A stretch of DNA of 64,000 nucleotides from Myoxocephalus aenaeus (taxonomy: Eukaryota; Chordata; Actinopteri; Perciformes; Cottidae): NCBI GenBank assembly GCA_038501785.1, contig JBAMJR010000243.1, positions 3,472,501 to 3,536,500 on the forward strand, read 5' to 3'. Position numbers and translations under genes: made by a program. The notes beneath the pieces were generated by a model. It searched no databases. It saw only the letters and a program-made list of their open reading frames with translations, and had not been told where the DNA came from. Positions 25,513-37,022 of the stretch are shown here, in pieces. The stretch's first letter is position 1. Each line of letters starts with the position of its first letter.

Positions 25513-26782
25513 GGCTCTTGTGTGCGAGACAGTTTTGCTGGTATGCAATATGAATGTGGGCAGAGTGAAATGGTGGCTAATTTTGTGATGCCTTTTGAAC
25601 AAAGCCTTGACGCTTTAAGTGCTCTGGTTACCAAACAGAGAGGAGAATTGTTCAGAATAATACCTGCAGGATTCCTCTGTCAGCATTAAGTCCTGGTGTG
25701 GAAGCCGGCCCTTCTTGGTGAGCCGGAGCGGACGTAATGAGACCCCGATGGAGGAGGATGCTAATGTGCGAATGCTGTTCTGAGATCTATAGTGTAGTGT
25801 CCTCAGTTCTACTTGAAGAATTCTGCTGTGGCTCTGTGTGTAGGTGGCCCACAAGTGCAGGCAAGCACATGGGCAAGGAAGATAAAACAGAATATTATAA
25901 TGGTTATTAGGCTTTGCTAGATAGGCCTTTCAGTATCAAGATATTTTCTACTGATGACGTACAGCATTACTATTTATGTTTTTCCTTCAGAAACTGGATA
26001 CATGTCAAGTAAAATCTTACTAACTCTTTAAACAGTGTTTTAGAATTGTATTTGCATTATATATGTTTTATATATATATTATGTATTGCACTATCCTGAT
26101 TTGATTAGTTAGAGGGGTTTCTCTTGATGGCGGTTGATGATAGTGGTACATGTGATCGGATGTTATTGAAGTGATGTTCCTGAGCACCAGACTTCCATTA
26201 CGTTATGAGAAGCATTGAAACAAAACCTGCACATATTGAAGAGTTATTTGAGTGCAGGTTTTTGTTTTGTAGTTTTGATAAAACTACGACCAAGTTGCAT
26301 TTAAACTGATTCCACATGAAATAGTTTAGATAATTTGCTGCCTGTCTGACTGTCTGGCTGCTCATGTTTCTTGCGCCATCGGACTTCATTGCAGTCTTAC
26401 TATTTTCCAGATCCAAGCAATTACTTTGTTGAATACGGTGCTATTATAACGGATAAAAATGATGGCCAACAGTGCAAAAATATGAATAATCCTGTTTATC
26501 AGATGCACCTGTTTGTGCAATGAGAACAACTTTAAAGTACAGCGTAGAGAGATCAAACTACAGCATGGTTCCAAATGCTTTATTGCCTTCGACATTTACA
26601 CTACTGAGAGCTCATCATGCTCATCGTGTGCAATATGTTGATTTTATCTGTGTTGCTTTGTACTTAGCATACCACACCTGCACGTTATATATTCATGTTT
26701 AGTGTGTACTGCAATGCTTGATGTCTGGCTGCAGCTTTTTGGCTTTCAGTTGGGAAAAATACATACATATATATATATACTT
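25510..26782. other. intron 2 segment, no feature seen
   Basis: AT-rich intronic sequence. A short TA-rich stretch (26060-26090) is the only simple repeat. Confidence 0.45.
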
Positions 26783-27536
26783 CAGGAGGAAGGCGACTGC
26801 TCCTAGACCTCTGAGTGTTCTTGGAGAGGACGTGGACATGGTGGAGGAGTACAGGTACCTGGGTGTTTCCATCGACAGCCGACTGAACTGGAAGAACAAC
26901 ATCAACGCTGTGTACAAGAAGGGGATGAGTCGACTCTTTTTCCTGAGCAAGCTTCGATCCTTTAATGTGTGCAGCAAGATGCTGGAGATGTTCTACCAGT
27001 CGGTTGTGGCCAGCGCCCTGTACTTCTCCATCGTCTGCTGGGGGAGCAGCATTGGAGCCGGTGACACCAACAGACTTAACAAGATAGTTAAGAAAGCCGG
27101 CTCCATCATTGGCTGCAGGCAGGAGTCTCTGGAACAGGTGGTGGAGAGGAGGACGCTGAAGAAACTTGTGTCCATATTGGACAACCCGGACCACCCTCTC
27201 CACCACCTACTGCAGGGACAGCGGAGCACTTTCTCGAGGAGATTCCTCATGCTCCGCTGCAACAAGGACCGCTACAGGAGACCATTCCTGCCTACGGCGT
27301 TACGTCTCTACAATAAGACACTGCTTGCCTGATCCGAGATATTTTTATTTTATTATTGTTATATATTTTTTTCTTAATATTTTTATTTTTATTATTATAT
27401 ATCTTTATCTTTCATCTTTCATCCTGCTGTTTTTATATATTTATCTTTGTTGTAAGTTGCTGCTACCCCGACACCAAATTTCCCCTCGGGGATTAATAAA
27501 GTATATATTCATTCATTCATTCATTCATATATATAC
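26783..27536 (+). mobile_element. 5'-truncated LINE, reverse transcriptase C-terminal part
   Basis: The + frame ending at 27332 contains VEEYRYLGVSIDSRLNWKNN, KKGMSRLFFLSKLRSFNVCS, YFSIVCWGSS and DRYRRPFLPTALRLYN. This is the conserved C-terminal region downstream of the reverse transcriptase in fish non-LTR elements. The catalytic part is missing, so the copy is 5'-truncated at about 26783, next to a TA run. The 3' end has aatttcccctcggggattaa, taaagtat and an ATTC tandem tail (about 27508-27528). Copy 2 of the hAT element was then inserted into the adjoining TA-rich DNA. Confidence 0.85.
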
Positions 27537-29033
27537 ATATATACTAGTGCTGTCAAGCGATTAAAATATTTAATCGCGATTAATCGCATTTATGTCATAG
27601 TTAACTCGCGATTAATCGCAATTAATCGCATTTTTTTTTTTTTGCATTTTAATGCTCTTATCAACATGAAAAAGTGGATTGGCTTGCTTTATTTTATTGA
27701 AAAACAACTGCCAAACAGGGCGGTACAAAATAAAATCACTGCACATTTCAGGTAAACAAGGGTTTACAAAATAAAATTATAGAGTGCACCAGGCATGAAA
27801 ACGGGTCAGGGGTGAAAAAGGTGAGAAGGATATTACCCCTCTAGGGGGTCCGGGGGCATGCTCCCCCGTAAGAAAAATTTAAATATTCCATATTTTAAAG
27901 CATCAATCTGATGCATTTTGAGATGCTTTTTTTGCCAACCTGGGGAGAGCTGGAGAAACTTAACTTCAGCCATGAGTCAAAAATGATTATGGCCTCCTTA
28001 CTAAGTATTATGCAAGCCATTTCATGCCAGCCTGTCACTGGTCTAACATTTACAGTATATGAGGCACAATGTGGTAAGGGAGAGCATGGCTGCCTTTGTT
28101 AGCATCATTTATATCTTTGATGCAGAGAATGCATCTGGTGAATCCCTGCCTGTTGATTTTGGAGAATACATCTCCTAGATGAAAGGACACCTCTTGCCCT
28201 TTTATTGAGACCTTGCCTTCCAGTTTTAGCCACGACCAGTTCCAGCTGCATTTCAATCCAGCTGTTTAACAATGGCTGCATCCTTCTCCCCTAACACACT
28301 CATTCTGCAAAAATAATGTTTGTATTGGTGTTAACTTCTAGTTTAGCCTTATTCAGACCTGCCAACCTTGATATATAACCTATATATTGATAAGTCATTA
28401 AATACTCGTCATGCATTATATTGCATTGCATATAATGTGTGCTGGTCAACTAGTCTAAAATTAATTTTAGACTCATTTTTACTAGCGTACTTTGACGTCA
28501 AAATGCGTATCCGCTACGCAAATTGCGTACAGGTTGGCAGGTCTGCTTATTGATAGAACGGTGGACCACTTTACCTTCTGCCTCGTCAGTCCCCTCTCCT
28601 CAAAATCTACCTCCTCAAAAACGGTAGCGTTAGCTAATAATGTTCCACCGGAGCTTTAGCTAGCTGGCTAACGTTGCGTTCTCTCCTGCTGTGTTCAATG
28701 TGTTCACTCTTCTCCCTTCTGGCACGCGCACCTGTTCAGTTCACTGAATGTCATTCATTTTGCCGTATCGCGCTCACCATTCATTCATTTAAAACCGTAA
28801 CGTTAGCCTAGCTTCCAAGCCCAAACGGCGTGCCTATTGTTTTGCTTCCGGTTGAGCTACATCCGACGTGGTGCTCGCGTAAAAAAAAAAATTGAAAAAT
28901 TAAAATGCGTTGACGCCGTTAATAAAATTGACGCCGTTAATAAAATTGACGCCGTTAATAAAATTGACGGCGTTAAAATTGGTTTGCGTTAACGCCGTTA
29001 ATAACGCGCTAATATGACAGCACTAATATATAC
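27537..29033. mobile_element. non-autonomous hAT element, copy 2, with 8-bp target duplication
   Basis: The element spans 27545-29025, flanked by ATATATAC direct repeats (27537-27544, 29026-29033). The terminal TAGTGCTGTCA inverted repeats and interior match copy 1 almost base for base by eye. The main length difference is near the 3' end (about 28911-28975), where the 18-bp unit gacgccgttaataaaatt is tandemly repeated, with about two more units than in copy 1. No transposase is encoded, so mobility would need an enzyme from elsewhere. Confidence 0.93.
28354..28545. mobile_element. MITE nested in hAT copy 2
   Basis: It has the same CAGACCTGCCAACC inverted ends, CTTATT flanks and position as the MITE nested in copy 1. 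Here the central palindrome is shortened by substitutions in both arms. Confidence 0.75.
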
Positions 29034-29266
29034 ATATACTGTATAGTTTGTGTGAAACTCATTTAGTGTTTTTCTGGTTTGACCACTGAATACAGCTCAA
29101 TGCAGATTGCAGTCATAGCTGTTAACCCGCTGCTCTCAAAATAAGCTTACCTTTTTGACTTGAATGCATACAAATGATAAACATTTGGACTGGAATGTGA
29201 TTGTGTAATGTCAATAATAATGTAACACTAAGTGAATAGACACAATAGGAGTGCTGCTGCATGATA
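29034..29266. other. intron 2 segment, no feature seen
   Basis: Ordinary AT-rich intron sequence between two elements. Confidence 0.4.
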
Positions 29267-29351
29267 TACGGTAAAAGTCGGGTTACGAGCCGCTACTACC
29301 TTTGGTCAGTGACCGGCCGTAGGAGCGGCTTGTAACCCGACGTTTACGGTA
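29267..29351. mobile_element. 85-bp minimal inverted-repeat element
   Basis: The 28-bp ends (29267-29294 and 29324-29351) are inverted repeats with three mismatches, both containing GGGTTAC and AGCCGCT. They relate to the ends of the 323-bp MITE at 7231-7553 and to the right inner end of 43626-43967. Only 29 bp lie between them, so the element is almost all terminus. Confidence 0.75.
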
Positions 29352-31467
29352 CATGGTTTTCCATAGATCAGAAAATATCTTTAGAAACATATATTTACCT
29401 GCGACAGCATGTTACGCTCTTGATAAATAAAGCGGTTGTGATTTTGGTTTGATTATCTTTATTAACATGCTGGCTCACAGAGCAGCAGACCATTACAACC
29501 CATGGAGATAAGAGCACCTGTCCTTTGCCTGTTGTATGCATCAGTAATGGAGGTCTGCACAGCTCCTGAAAGGCATCAGAAAGAAGATGACACAGAGTTG
29601 GTGTTTCTCACAGAAACATGCTGATAAAAACCCATTGAACATAGACAGTGGGATTTGTGTGTCATAAATTCCCTGACCGATATAATCACACAAGGAGAAG
29701 CTAACTCTTCTCTGCCGTCCACAGTGGGAGTTGTCTCAAAAAATAGCATCTGTTCTTTTCTGTCTTTTTCCCCAAACCAGCCGAAAGGTTTATCGAGTAG
29801 AAAAGAGCCTCTGATCGATGGTCGGTACCTGTCAAACCCACTAACTCAACCGCCACCATCACCATCATCATTTACTAGTTGGCTGGAGGTGAGCAGCCAT
29901 TTCACACCCTGCTTCAGTGCTTCAAGACATAGACGCTAACAGCTGGAAGCGGCATCTACCCTAAACCCTTCAATTGCTCGCCAACCATGTTAATTTAAAT
30001 TCATAGGCTAATTGGGAAAGTATGATGAAATGGCAGCAGACTGATAATAATATAACTAAGGGATCGTACACATAACACTGCTGAAGCTGATGAGTATGCC
30101 ATTGTAGAGTACGTAGAATTCAGCCTTTGCCAAGTCCCGTCCCATAGCAATCATTTCAGATTTAAAAAAATGTCAGGCTAGTTTTGTGGACTTTAAGTTA
30201 GTTATAGTAACCAATCTGCCTGGTGCTCTTTTAATAGAGTGCTGCAAGGAAGACGTATTGTTGTATGTAGGCCAACCCGAAAGATAGCATCCCACCGGTT
30301 CCATCGACAAAAAGCCAAAGGGATTTTCCTTTTGGATTTTGGATTATTGCAGAAAATAAGCTCTGTTGCAAACAAATATTCATATGACTTTTTGTTCAAT
30401 GAACAATGAACACCACTTTCATTATTTTGAAGTGATAAAAAATACAGTTTTCTCAGGTAAAAGGCTCATGTGAGGCTAAAATCAAGCTACAACACGGTCG
30501 CATGACATCATTGTCACCACCATTAAACTAAAGACGCCTTTAGCTTAATGGTGTTTGCCGTGATGATTATCAACCGCCTTTTTTAAGACACTTAAAAGCT
30601 TTTAAATTCACAAGTAGGGTATTTACTATGGGATTTTTTGCCGTAGGACCAAATGTTAAAATATCTGTAGCTTTATTTCAGACATCTAACCAAAAATCTT
30701 TCACAAAAGCCTTTGACTTTGAGATGAGCGAAACAGAAATGCAAAACATTTCCACGTTTTAGGACTCATTCCATAATCGTTTCCCGGAGTGGTTGGAAAG
30801 AGATACATTACGTTTTCCTTAAAAACCTCTCAAGCTAACATAAACAGAATACAGGACACCATTACGGTTAATTAGCATAAATATGCTACGCTAGCTACGG
30901 AAGAATTAGCTTAGTTAATGGCCCTGACGGCCCAACACTGGGCCGTCAGGGCCTGCTAAGCCTTCTCTGCTGGCCTAAACAGAATCACAAAGTTTACATT
31001 TAAATTTAATTTTTTTCAAATTTTTAATTTTTAAGCTGCAATATCAATTGTGTCGCCTGTTCAAATTGCATTGACTTTGAACTGCACATTCTTGGGTCCC
31101 CAGCAACTCACCTGTCTAGAGTGAAGTTGATCTGATGAATGGTTCTCGAGATATGTGAAGGACACACACGCGAATGATTACACATATTTACTTATACGTA
31201 TATTATTACCGCCTATTGCCATTGTTGCCGCCAAATAGATTGAAAGTTATTTTTGAGACACTTAAAGCTTCAAAATTGAGAGGGGTGTTTACTGATGTAT
31301 TTTCCTTCGTAGAACAAAACAATGAAATCTCTTAACCCCAGTTGAGCCCCAGCCATTTTTCTCAAAAATTTAATAATTTCAAAAGGTATAATATACAGAA
31401 GAAAAAACTTCAAGGATGTATTTCCTCTTTTTAATTATGCATATCACTTTTATAAAATAGAGGGGTG
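29352..31467. other. intron 2 segment, largely unrecognised
   Basis: It holds a 15-bp perfect hairpin (30920-30953). Two diverged copies of a segment containing agacacttaaa(a)gctt and gtatttactatggg-like sequence lie at about 30575-30660 and 31225-31320. No gene seen. Confidence 0.45.
30920..30953. repeat. 15-bp perfect hairpin with 4-base loop
   Basis: GGCCCTGACGGCCCA and its exact complement flank ACAC. It is very GC-rich inside AT-rich sequence. Confidence 0.92.
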
Positions 31468-32416
31468 TTAACCCTCAACTCTCTGTATAATGAGGCATAT
31501 TTGTCCTAAGGCACAAGGGTAAAGAGATAATATGGCCATAAAGCTGAAAAATGTAAGCTTGATTTTTGAAATTCTTCAAATCTCTTGTGAAAACCTACCT
31601 TTACTCTTTACTCAGTGTTTTCTGTCACTAAAATGTGAGAGGGACTGAGAAAAAATGTGACTGAGGAATGACTTCATAATAGATATCAAGCTTCATGGGG
31701 GGGAAAATGAACATTATAACAGTTTTTGTTTTCAAACTAAATATTTACTATATATTTGAGTTTTCACTAAATATGTACTATACATAAAAACAAACTATTT
31801 ACTATGTTTACACAATGTGCATGTTTCAGTTTAATTTTTTCAAGAACAGTTTTCCGAACAAGAACAACATATGTACTCTGTATGCACCATGTACTCTTTA
31901 CCAGCGCATGGTCGTGTGTTGCGTAATACTGAACAGAGTAAAACTGAACAGAGTAAAACTGAACAGAGTAAAACTGAACAGAGTAATACTGAACAGAGTA
32001 AAACTGAACAGCTGATCTGAGCTGACGTCTCTCTAAATGCAAACGGCAGTGTTTTTTTTGCAGTGTAAGGTGGGTTGGTTTGTCTCTCTCTGATTGAAAA
32101 CCAGTGTATTTTTGCAGTGTATGTGGATAGGTCCTTAGGGATTTTCTGAGTGTTCATTGGTTACTTTCACACAAAATGTCGACGGACACACGAATCGACA
32201 AATCACGGTGAAAGGCGGAGCTCGACACAAACGTCACAGGCTCAGAGCTCCTGTGTGAGTCACGTACGATCTAACAGGAGGCGGAAGTGAAGCGTCTGGA
32301 GCGTCCAGCAACATCTGAATCATATTTCTGTGCCGTTTTTTCGCGGAGCTATTAATAGAAACATTGCGTAAACATCATATCCCGCTTCAAGGCGGCCGCG
32401 GACCTCAGAGCGTTAA
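31468..32416. mobile_element. TTAA-flanked element, family A (copy 4)
   Basis: It is bounded by TTAA at 31468-31471 (TTAACCCTC) and 32413-32416 (gagcgTTAA). The interior shares the ctctgtataatgaggca, cacaaaatgtcgacggacac and ctgtgccgttttttcgcgga segments with the other copies. It lacks the left 150 bp or so seen in copies 1 and 2 and has gained a 15-bp tandem repeat. Confidence 0.55.
31923..32010. repeat. 15-bp tandem repeat
   Basis: About six copies of actgaacagagtaaa lie inside TTAA element copy 4. Because the unit is a multiple of three, open frames appear on both strands (SVQFY repeats on -, NRVKL repeats on +). They are not genes. Confidence 0.9.
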
Positions 32417-34847
32417 AGGGCCTTTCAAGTGAGGTTGATAGAGTCTAACCCTGAGCTCTCACTTTCCCTTTGCTTCAGAGCCAATGGGCCAGTATTTAGG
32501 GTTTGCCATTTTCTGAAAAGTCTGATATTGATCTATGGTGGTGCACCTCATTCCAATTGTTCCTTTATTGGATGATTAACAGAAGGGAACCAGAGGGAAT
32601 ATGTGTTGAGTCAAAGATGACATGAGACAAAAGTTTCCCTCTGAATTTAAACCCATGAAGTTGAAACGTTTTAAGCAGAAATGATCCTAATGCATTATTT
32701 TAATGAATTTCTTGTCACCCACATCCAAGTCAATAATCTAGACCGTGGCCCGCTCTTCTTCACTGGAATCAGAACAGACAAAACGTACTTCTTACATCAG
32801 CCCTCTTGCCAATCTTCCTTGGAGTGATTCAGCTGCTTTGGAAGGATTCATCAAGTGATTCAGGAAACTGTGCAGAGCAAGGAGGGGATTGGGGAGGAGA
32901 TCAGATCAAGTGGTTTACTCTAATGAGCCCTGCCAACAGGATTCTGCCTATAAACAAATAGGGCTGACAGATGACACAGTGGCAGCACTTGTCCCGTCTC
33001 GGCGGCAAACCACCTGTCGACGTCTATTTGGACTCCAGGAAATGTTGCTCTGTTGAGAAAAGCTTACCGCTGACGTCTCTCTCTCTCCCCATCACTTCTC
33101 TCTTCCAAAACACAGGCCCACACTTTTTAGGGCATCATGGAAAGTCATTAGTCATTATTTTCTCCGTTGTCTCTCCTCCCACACATACACTTGCCAGCTC
33201 TCTGCCGCTGCTTGAGAAATTATGAATTATGCTTGTGTCTCTGTCTATACAGGGGCTGCGACTAGAAGGCACCGAGCATAGAGCCGCTGCTTTGTTTTAT
33301 TCCTCTTCTTAAAATGGCCTTTTTGGTTTTTTTCTCCATGCCTGTCAATCACGATTTAAACTACCCCGGTCGCCGAAGATAACGCAGTGCACCATATTGA
33401 GATGAACGGCCTAATTTGTATCAGCTTTTCACAACTTGTCAACCGTGTTTGGTGTGACAAAAAAAGCAAGAAGCCCACTTTTCTGTTGTTGCCATTTACA
33501 CCCGGCACAGCGGAGACCGCCCGCCAAGAAATGCTCTCCATTTCTTAATTTCACTGCGAACGCCAGCGTGGATCCATCGCCGTGGCCTCGCTGCCAGTCA
33601 CTTGGGTTTAATTGGTATTCATACCGAAGTCTGCTCAATGCTTCGCAAGCTGTGCCGCCGCAGTATGAGGCTGTTTGACTTGAGTAAGAGCATGTCAGAT
33701 TAAAGTGTTATTTATCAGAGAGGGTGTATTCACAAAAGCCAGAGTCACGAGTGGAGGGGTTTGGGTATTGGTCTTTGGCAGTCCCCAGCTCATTGCACAT
33801 CCCTTGCCTTTAATCCAGCTGTGGCCTGCAGGCTGCGAAAGCCTCTGAGGAGCGGTGAGAAAACACACGTGACAGGCCCTAAACCGAGGACTCCGATTAA
33901 AACCAGTTGCTGCATACCCATCTGAAGCTAGATGACAACTGGGGGGAGCGTGTTGCCTAAAAGGATTTTCAAATAAAGGGCTTTCTTCCTATTCTTCTTC
34001 TTCCTTAATGCATTCAATAGAATACAGTCAGAGCATTGCTGTGTTCACATGCCTTGTGTGTTACATAATATGGTGTATTGTCTTTTGTCGCTTGCACAGC
34101 GAGTCTACATATGCCGTTTGAAGTGTGGTTAAGTATGGTTCAAATTATTAATGCTAATTCTGCTACAGCTGATTTAGCTCTCCTCTTGTTAGCGGCGTTG
34201 AGCACTCACAACATACAGTAGCGGCCCCCGGGGGACTGTGTTTCTGCCAATTTCCTTAGTGATGCTCTCAGAGCTCAGCCGAGGGGGGGGAGATAAAGGA
34301 AGTGTGTCAGCCTTTATAAGAATTTATGCATAACTAATCCTGTAATACCCATTGATCACTGACGCAAGCTTGAAGACGTATCGGGGTATTGATTAATGAT
34401 TCTTTAAGGACCTTTATTTAGAATGCAGGGCTTTCAGTTTCCTACATTCGGTGTGTGTGCCTATAAAGATCTAAAACATGCATCTCTAAGACCTGACCCA
34501 ACTGAACCTGACTGGTACAAACACATTTGAAATCCCATCAAAACCCAAGGTCCGAAGCCATATTTTGCTTAATGATGGCAACTACTGGACAAATTGAGAT
34601 TCCACCCTGATCTTTCAGAAATATGTGAAAGGACCACAAACCTTTAACAATGCATTATGCGGGGGTGGCACCTAATATGTTAAAATTGCTTACCGGAAGC
34701 GCGGAAACCATTCAAATGAAAAGTCTACTAGGAGACCTTTTCCGTGGTAGACACACAAGTTTACAGGTTCCACAGAATATATGTTGTAATCAAAGTGCAC
34801 CTTGGCAGGAGGTCGGGTGGACAGATGGGTCCAACTTGGGACTTTCA
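32417..34847. other. intron 2 segment, no repeat or gene seen
   Basis: Several stretches (for example 33480-33700 and 34140-34460) are less AT-rich and look unique, so conserved non-coding elements could lie here, but nothing decisive is visible. There is a CT-rich patch at 33070-33110. Confidence 0.4.
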
Positions 34848-35060
34848 GCCATAAGACCGGGTTTCCTTTCTTGTGTGAAACCAAGAGTCACTGTTGATTC
34901 TTTTTAAATTACGTAGGTTGCATAAGTAAAGTTAAGTATCAAACAAACTTATTTGAACCCAAACCATGATCTTTTCAACCCTAAACCCCAGGTGGTTTTG
35001 TTGACTAAACCTTAATAGTTTCCATGGTGGCGTTACATTATTTTAACACACTATGTGCCA
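34848..35060 (+). repeat. dispersed repeat of the aaccatgatctttt/gttttgttg family
   Basis: It shares gtgtgaaaccaagagtcac, aacccaaaccatgatctttt and gtggttttgttgactaaacc with 61905-62110 and 45830-45920. A reversed core lies in the MITE at 46702-47191. Borders are not resolved. Confidence 0.5.
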
Positions 35061-35501
35061 CCAGCATTTATTCAGAGTTTGTGGTCATTTCATGTAATTC
35101 TGTGTGATCACATTGGTCATGTATGTTCCCTTCAGGATGAATTGTGATAACTTTGAAGATTGTTTGACTTTAGCACCATAACCAGGTCCAACACTCAGAA
35201 TAATGGGCTTGTTTCCAGAGATGCTCTTCCTAAAAAGAAAAAAAAAAACACATTAGACCAATACAGAATATGGCATTTCTAAATAAATGTCATTGAAAAG
35301 GGTTAAACTCATACTAGACCAAAGTGTTAAGCAACAAAATGGCCCAAACCTCAATGCGTTGCTGGGAACCAACTAAACTAACCAAGTCCAAATCCGACGC
35401 TTTACATAACAGAACCGACCTGAAAGCTGATACTTCGGAAGTTGTTGGATTAAGGTCCCGGTTAGCAGGCTCTAACTATGTGATCTTCTCTGTTGTTCCA
35501 G
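35061..35501. other. 3' end of intron 2
   Basis: AT-rich sequence with an A-run near 35230, leading to the exon 3 acceptor. No other feature. Confidence 0.5.
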
Positions 35502-35645
35502 GGCTGAAGGTGCGTGAGGTGATGATAAATGTGTCCCGTCAGCAGGTGGAGGATTTCCACGGCCCGGAGGACTACTGGTGTCTCTGTGTGGCCTGGAGCC
35601 ACCTGGGCACTTCAAAGAGTCGCAAGGCTACTGTCCGCATCGCCT
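35502..35645 (+). CDS. unc5d: unc5d exon 3: second half of Ig1
   Basis: The exon is 144 bp, after a gttccag acceptor and before a T|gtgagt donor. It encodes LKVREVMINVSRQQVEDF, then HGPEDYWCLCVAWSHLGTSK and SRKATVRIA. INVSRQQVE, EDYWC and VAWS are UNC5 family signatures. VEDFHGPEDYWC and SHLGTSKSRKA point to UNC5D. NVS is a potential N-glycosylation site. The cysteines in YWCLC should pair with those of exon 2. The residue between them is L, where I remember Q in other UNC5 proteins (YWCQC). The final T is completed by AC of exon 4 to give Y in IAYLRKNF. The intron before it is about 31 kb and rich in mobile elements. Confidence 0.96.
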
Positions 35646-35767
35646 GTGAGTATGGAAAGACCTCACGATGGCAGCTGTGTCACAAAATGTTGTGTTGTGT
35701 CATTTGGCAATATGTAATAAACAAGCAAGAAAACTGTTAGTGGAGTACATACATAGTCAATGCAAGT

Positions 35768-35855
35768 ACTGTGGCTCAATGGTGAGCAGAGTCGTCCTTC
35801 AGAGGATCGATGGTTCAATCCCTGGCTCCACTAGTCTGTGTTGATGTGTCCTAAA
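35768..35855 (+). repeat. tRNA-derived SINE head
   Basis: Box A-like TGGCTCAATGGT and box B-like GGTTCAATCCC are spaced as in a tRNA (about 35773-35832), followed by tagtctgtgttgatgtgtcc. The acceptor stem does not pair as in a functional tRNA. It is best read as a SINE head. Confidence 0.6.
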
Positions 35856-36163
35856 TGTCTCCTGTAGTAAATCCACATGACACTGTCACAAAAGCTTGTT
35901 AGCATTGAGATCCGCCTCCTGAAGTCACTGACATCCTGACGTGGTTGTAGCCGTATGCAGGCACCCAGAGCTCTACGGTAGTACCTCATAGTATTACAAC
36001 GACCGGACAGAACTCTGTACAAATACATATGAACAATAGATTGTCTATGATAAAAACAAGAACAATTCTGCCATATTTATACCTAGATGACCATATTGTT
36101 GATGGCGCAGCTAAATTGTTAGCATAGCCTAGCAAGGATCAATCCGAACTCCATTCAGAAAAA
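35856..36163. other. intron 3 segment, no feature seen
   Basis: Unrecognised sequence between two repeats. Confidence 0.4.
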
Positions 36164-36491
36164 AAGTGGTAAGTAAATTTATTCACCAAAAACAGACTTC
36201 CAAAACCACAGGATCAAGCATCCAAACCAGGGCTCAAAAAGGGCACGGGCACAAACAGGGCTCAAACAGTACCATCTGACACTGGGGCAGAAGACAGGCG
36301 GGGTTTAAATACAAGAGGAAGGTAACGAGGCACAGGTGGAAAACAATGAGGGCAGCACAGGTGAATGGAATACACAATCAGGGAACAGGGCAGACAGACA
36401 ATCACAGGGCAGGAAGTGCAGGAACACAGAGAACACACAAGACAAGGACTTCACAATAAAACAGGAACCCAGAAAACCCCAAACCGTGACA
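36164..36491 (-). repeat. LTR-like or promoter-bearing dispersed repeat, reverse strand
   Basis: On the - strand it starts tgtcacggtttggggttttc. It carries a TATA-like gtatttaaaccccgcc (near 36304-36319) and an AATAAA (near 36175), then ends tttacttacc. That order (TG start, TATA, poly-A signal) fits a solo LTR. I see no target duplication, and the same text is abundant in fish genomes as I recall. Confidence 0.5.
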
Positions 36492-36860
36492 AAAAGCATT
36501 TTAAAAGTTGTTTCATCTGGCCAACAAATATAATCATGCATGAATTCCGACTTTTTTACAAATCGACATCAATTTGTAGTTATTTCGGCATCTTTTGATC
36601 CGTTTATTGCAACCACAGATTAATCAATTCATGTTGGGTTTAGAAAGCTGTAGTAAATCAGATTAATTCAGCCAATGTGTGAGTTACTACTTAGAGTGAT
36701 TACAGACGGCATTTAGTGTTTGGGACTTCCACAACATGTGCATGGCAGCAATAGGCCTGGCCTCAAGCAATACTGGTTACTTAGTGATTGGTATCCATGG
36801 AAGCAAGTCATATCTGTGGGCTAAATTAGCTATGGAGTACATCTAATATATTTACTTCAA

Positions 36861-37022
36861 GATAGCACCTTTTCTAGTCTTCCGAAAACTTAAAGCGCAC
36901 TTCACTACATGTCATTCATCCATTCATACACTGATGGCATGGGCTACCATACAAGGGGGGCACCTTGACCACCAATCTTAGGAGCGGAAGACGACCCACT
37001 CCACCTCTGAGCCACAGCCGTA
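36861..37022 (-). repeat. tRNA-headed SINE, reverse strand
   Basis: The reverse complement opens cggctgtggctcagaggtgg (box A-like). It runs through gattggtggtcaaggtgc and ends with gacatgtagtgaagtgcgct, ttaagttttcggaagactag and aaaaggtgct, the usual order of a widespread fish SINE. Confidence 0.7.

Noticed and set aside
35768..35840. Functional tRNA gene
   Set aside because: Boxes A and B are present but the acceptor stem does not pair. SINE head is the better reading.
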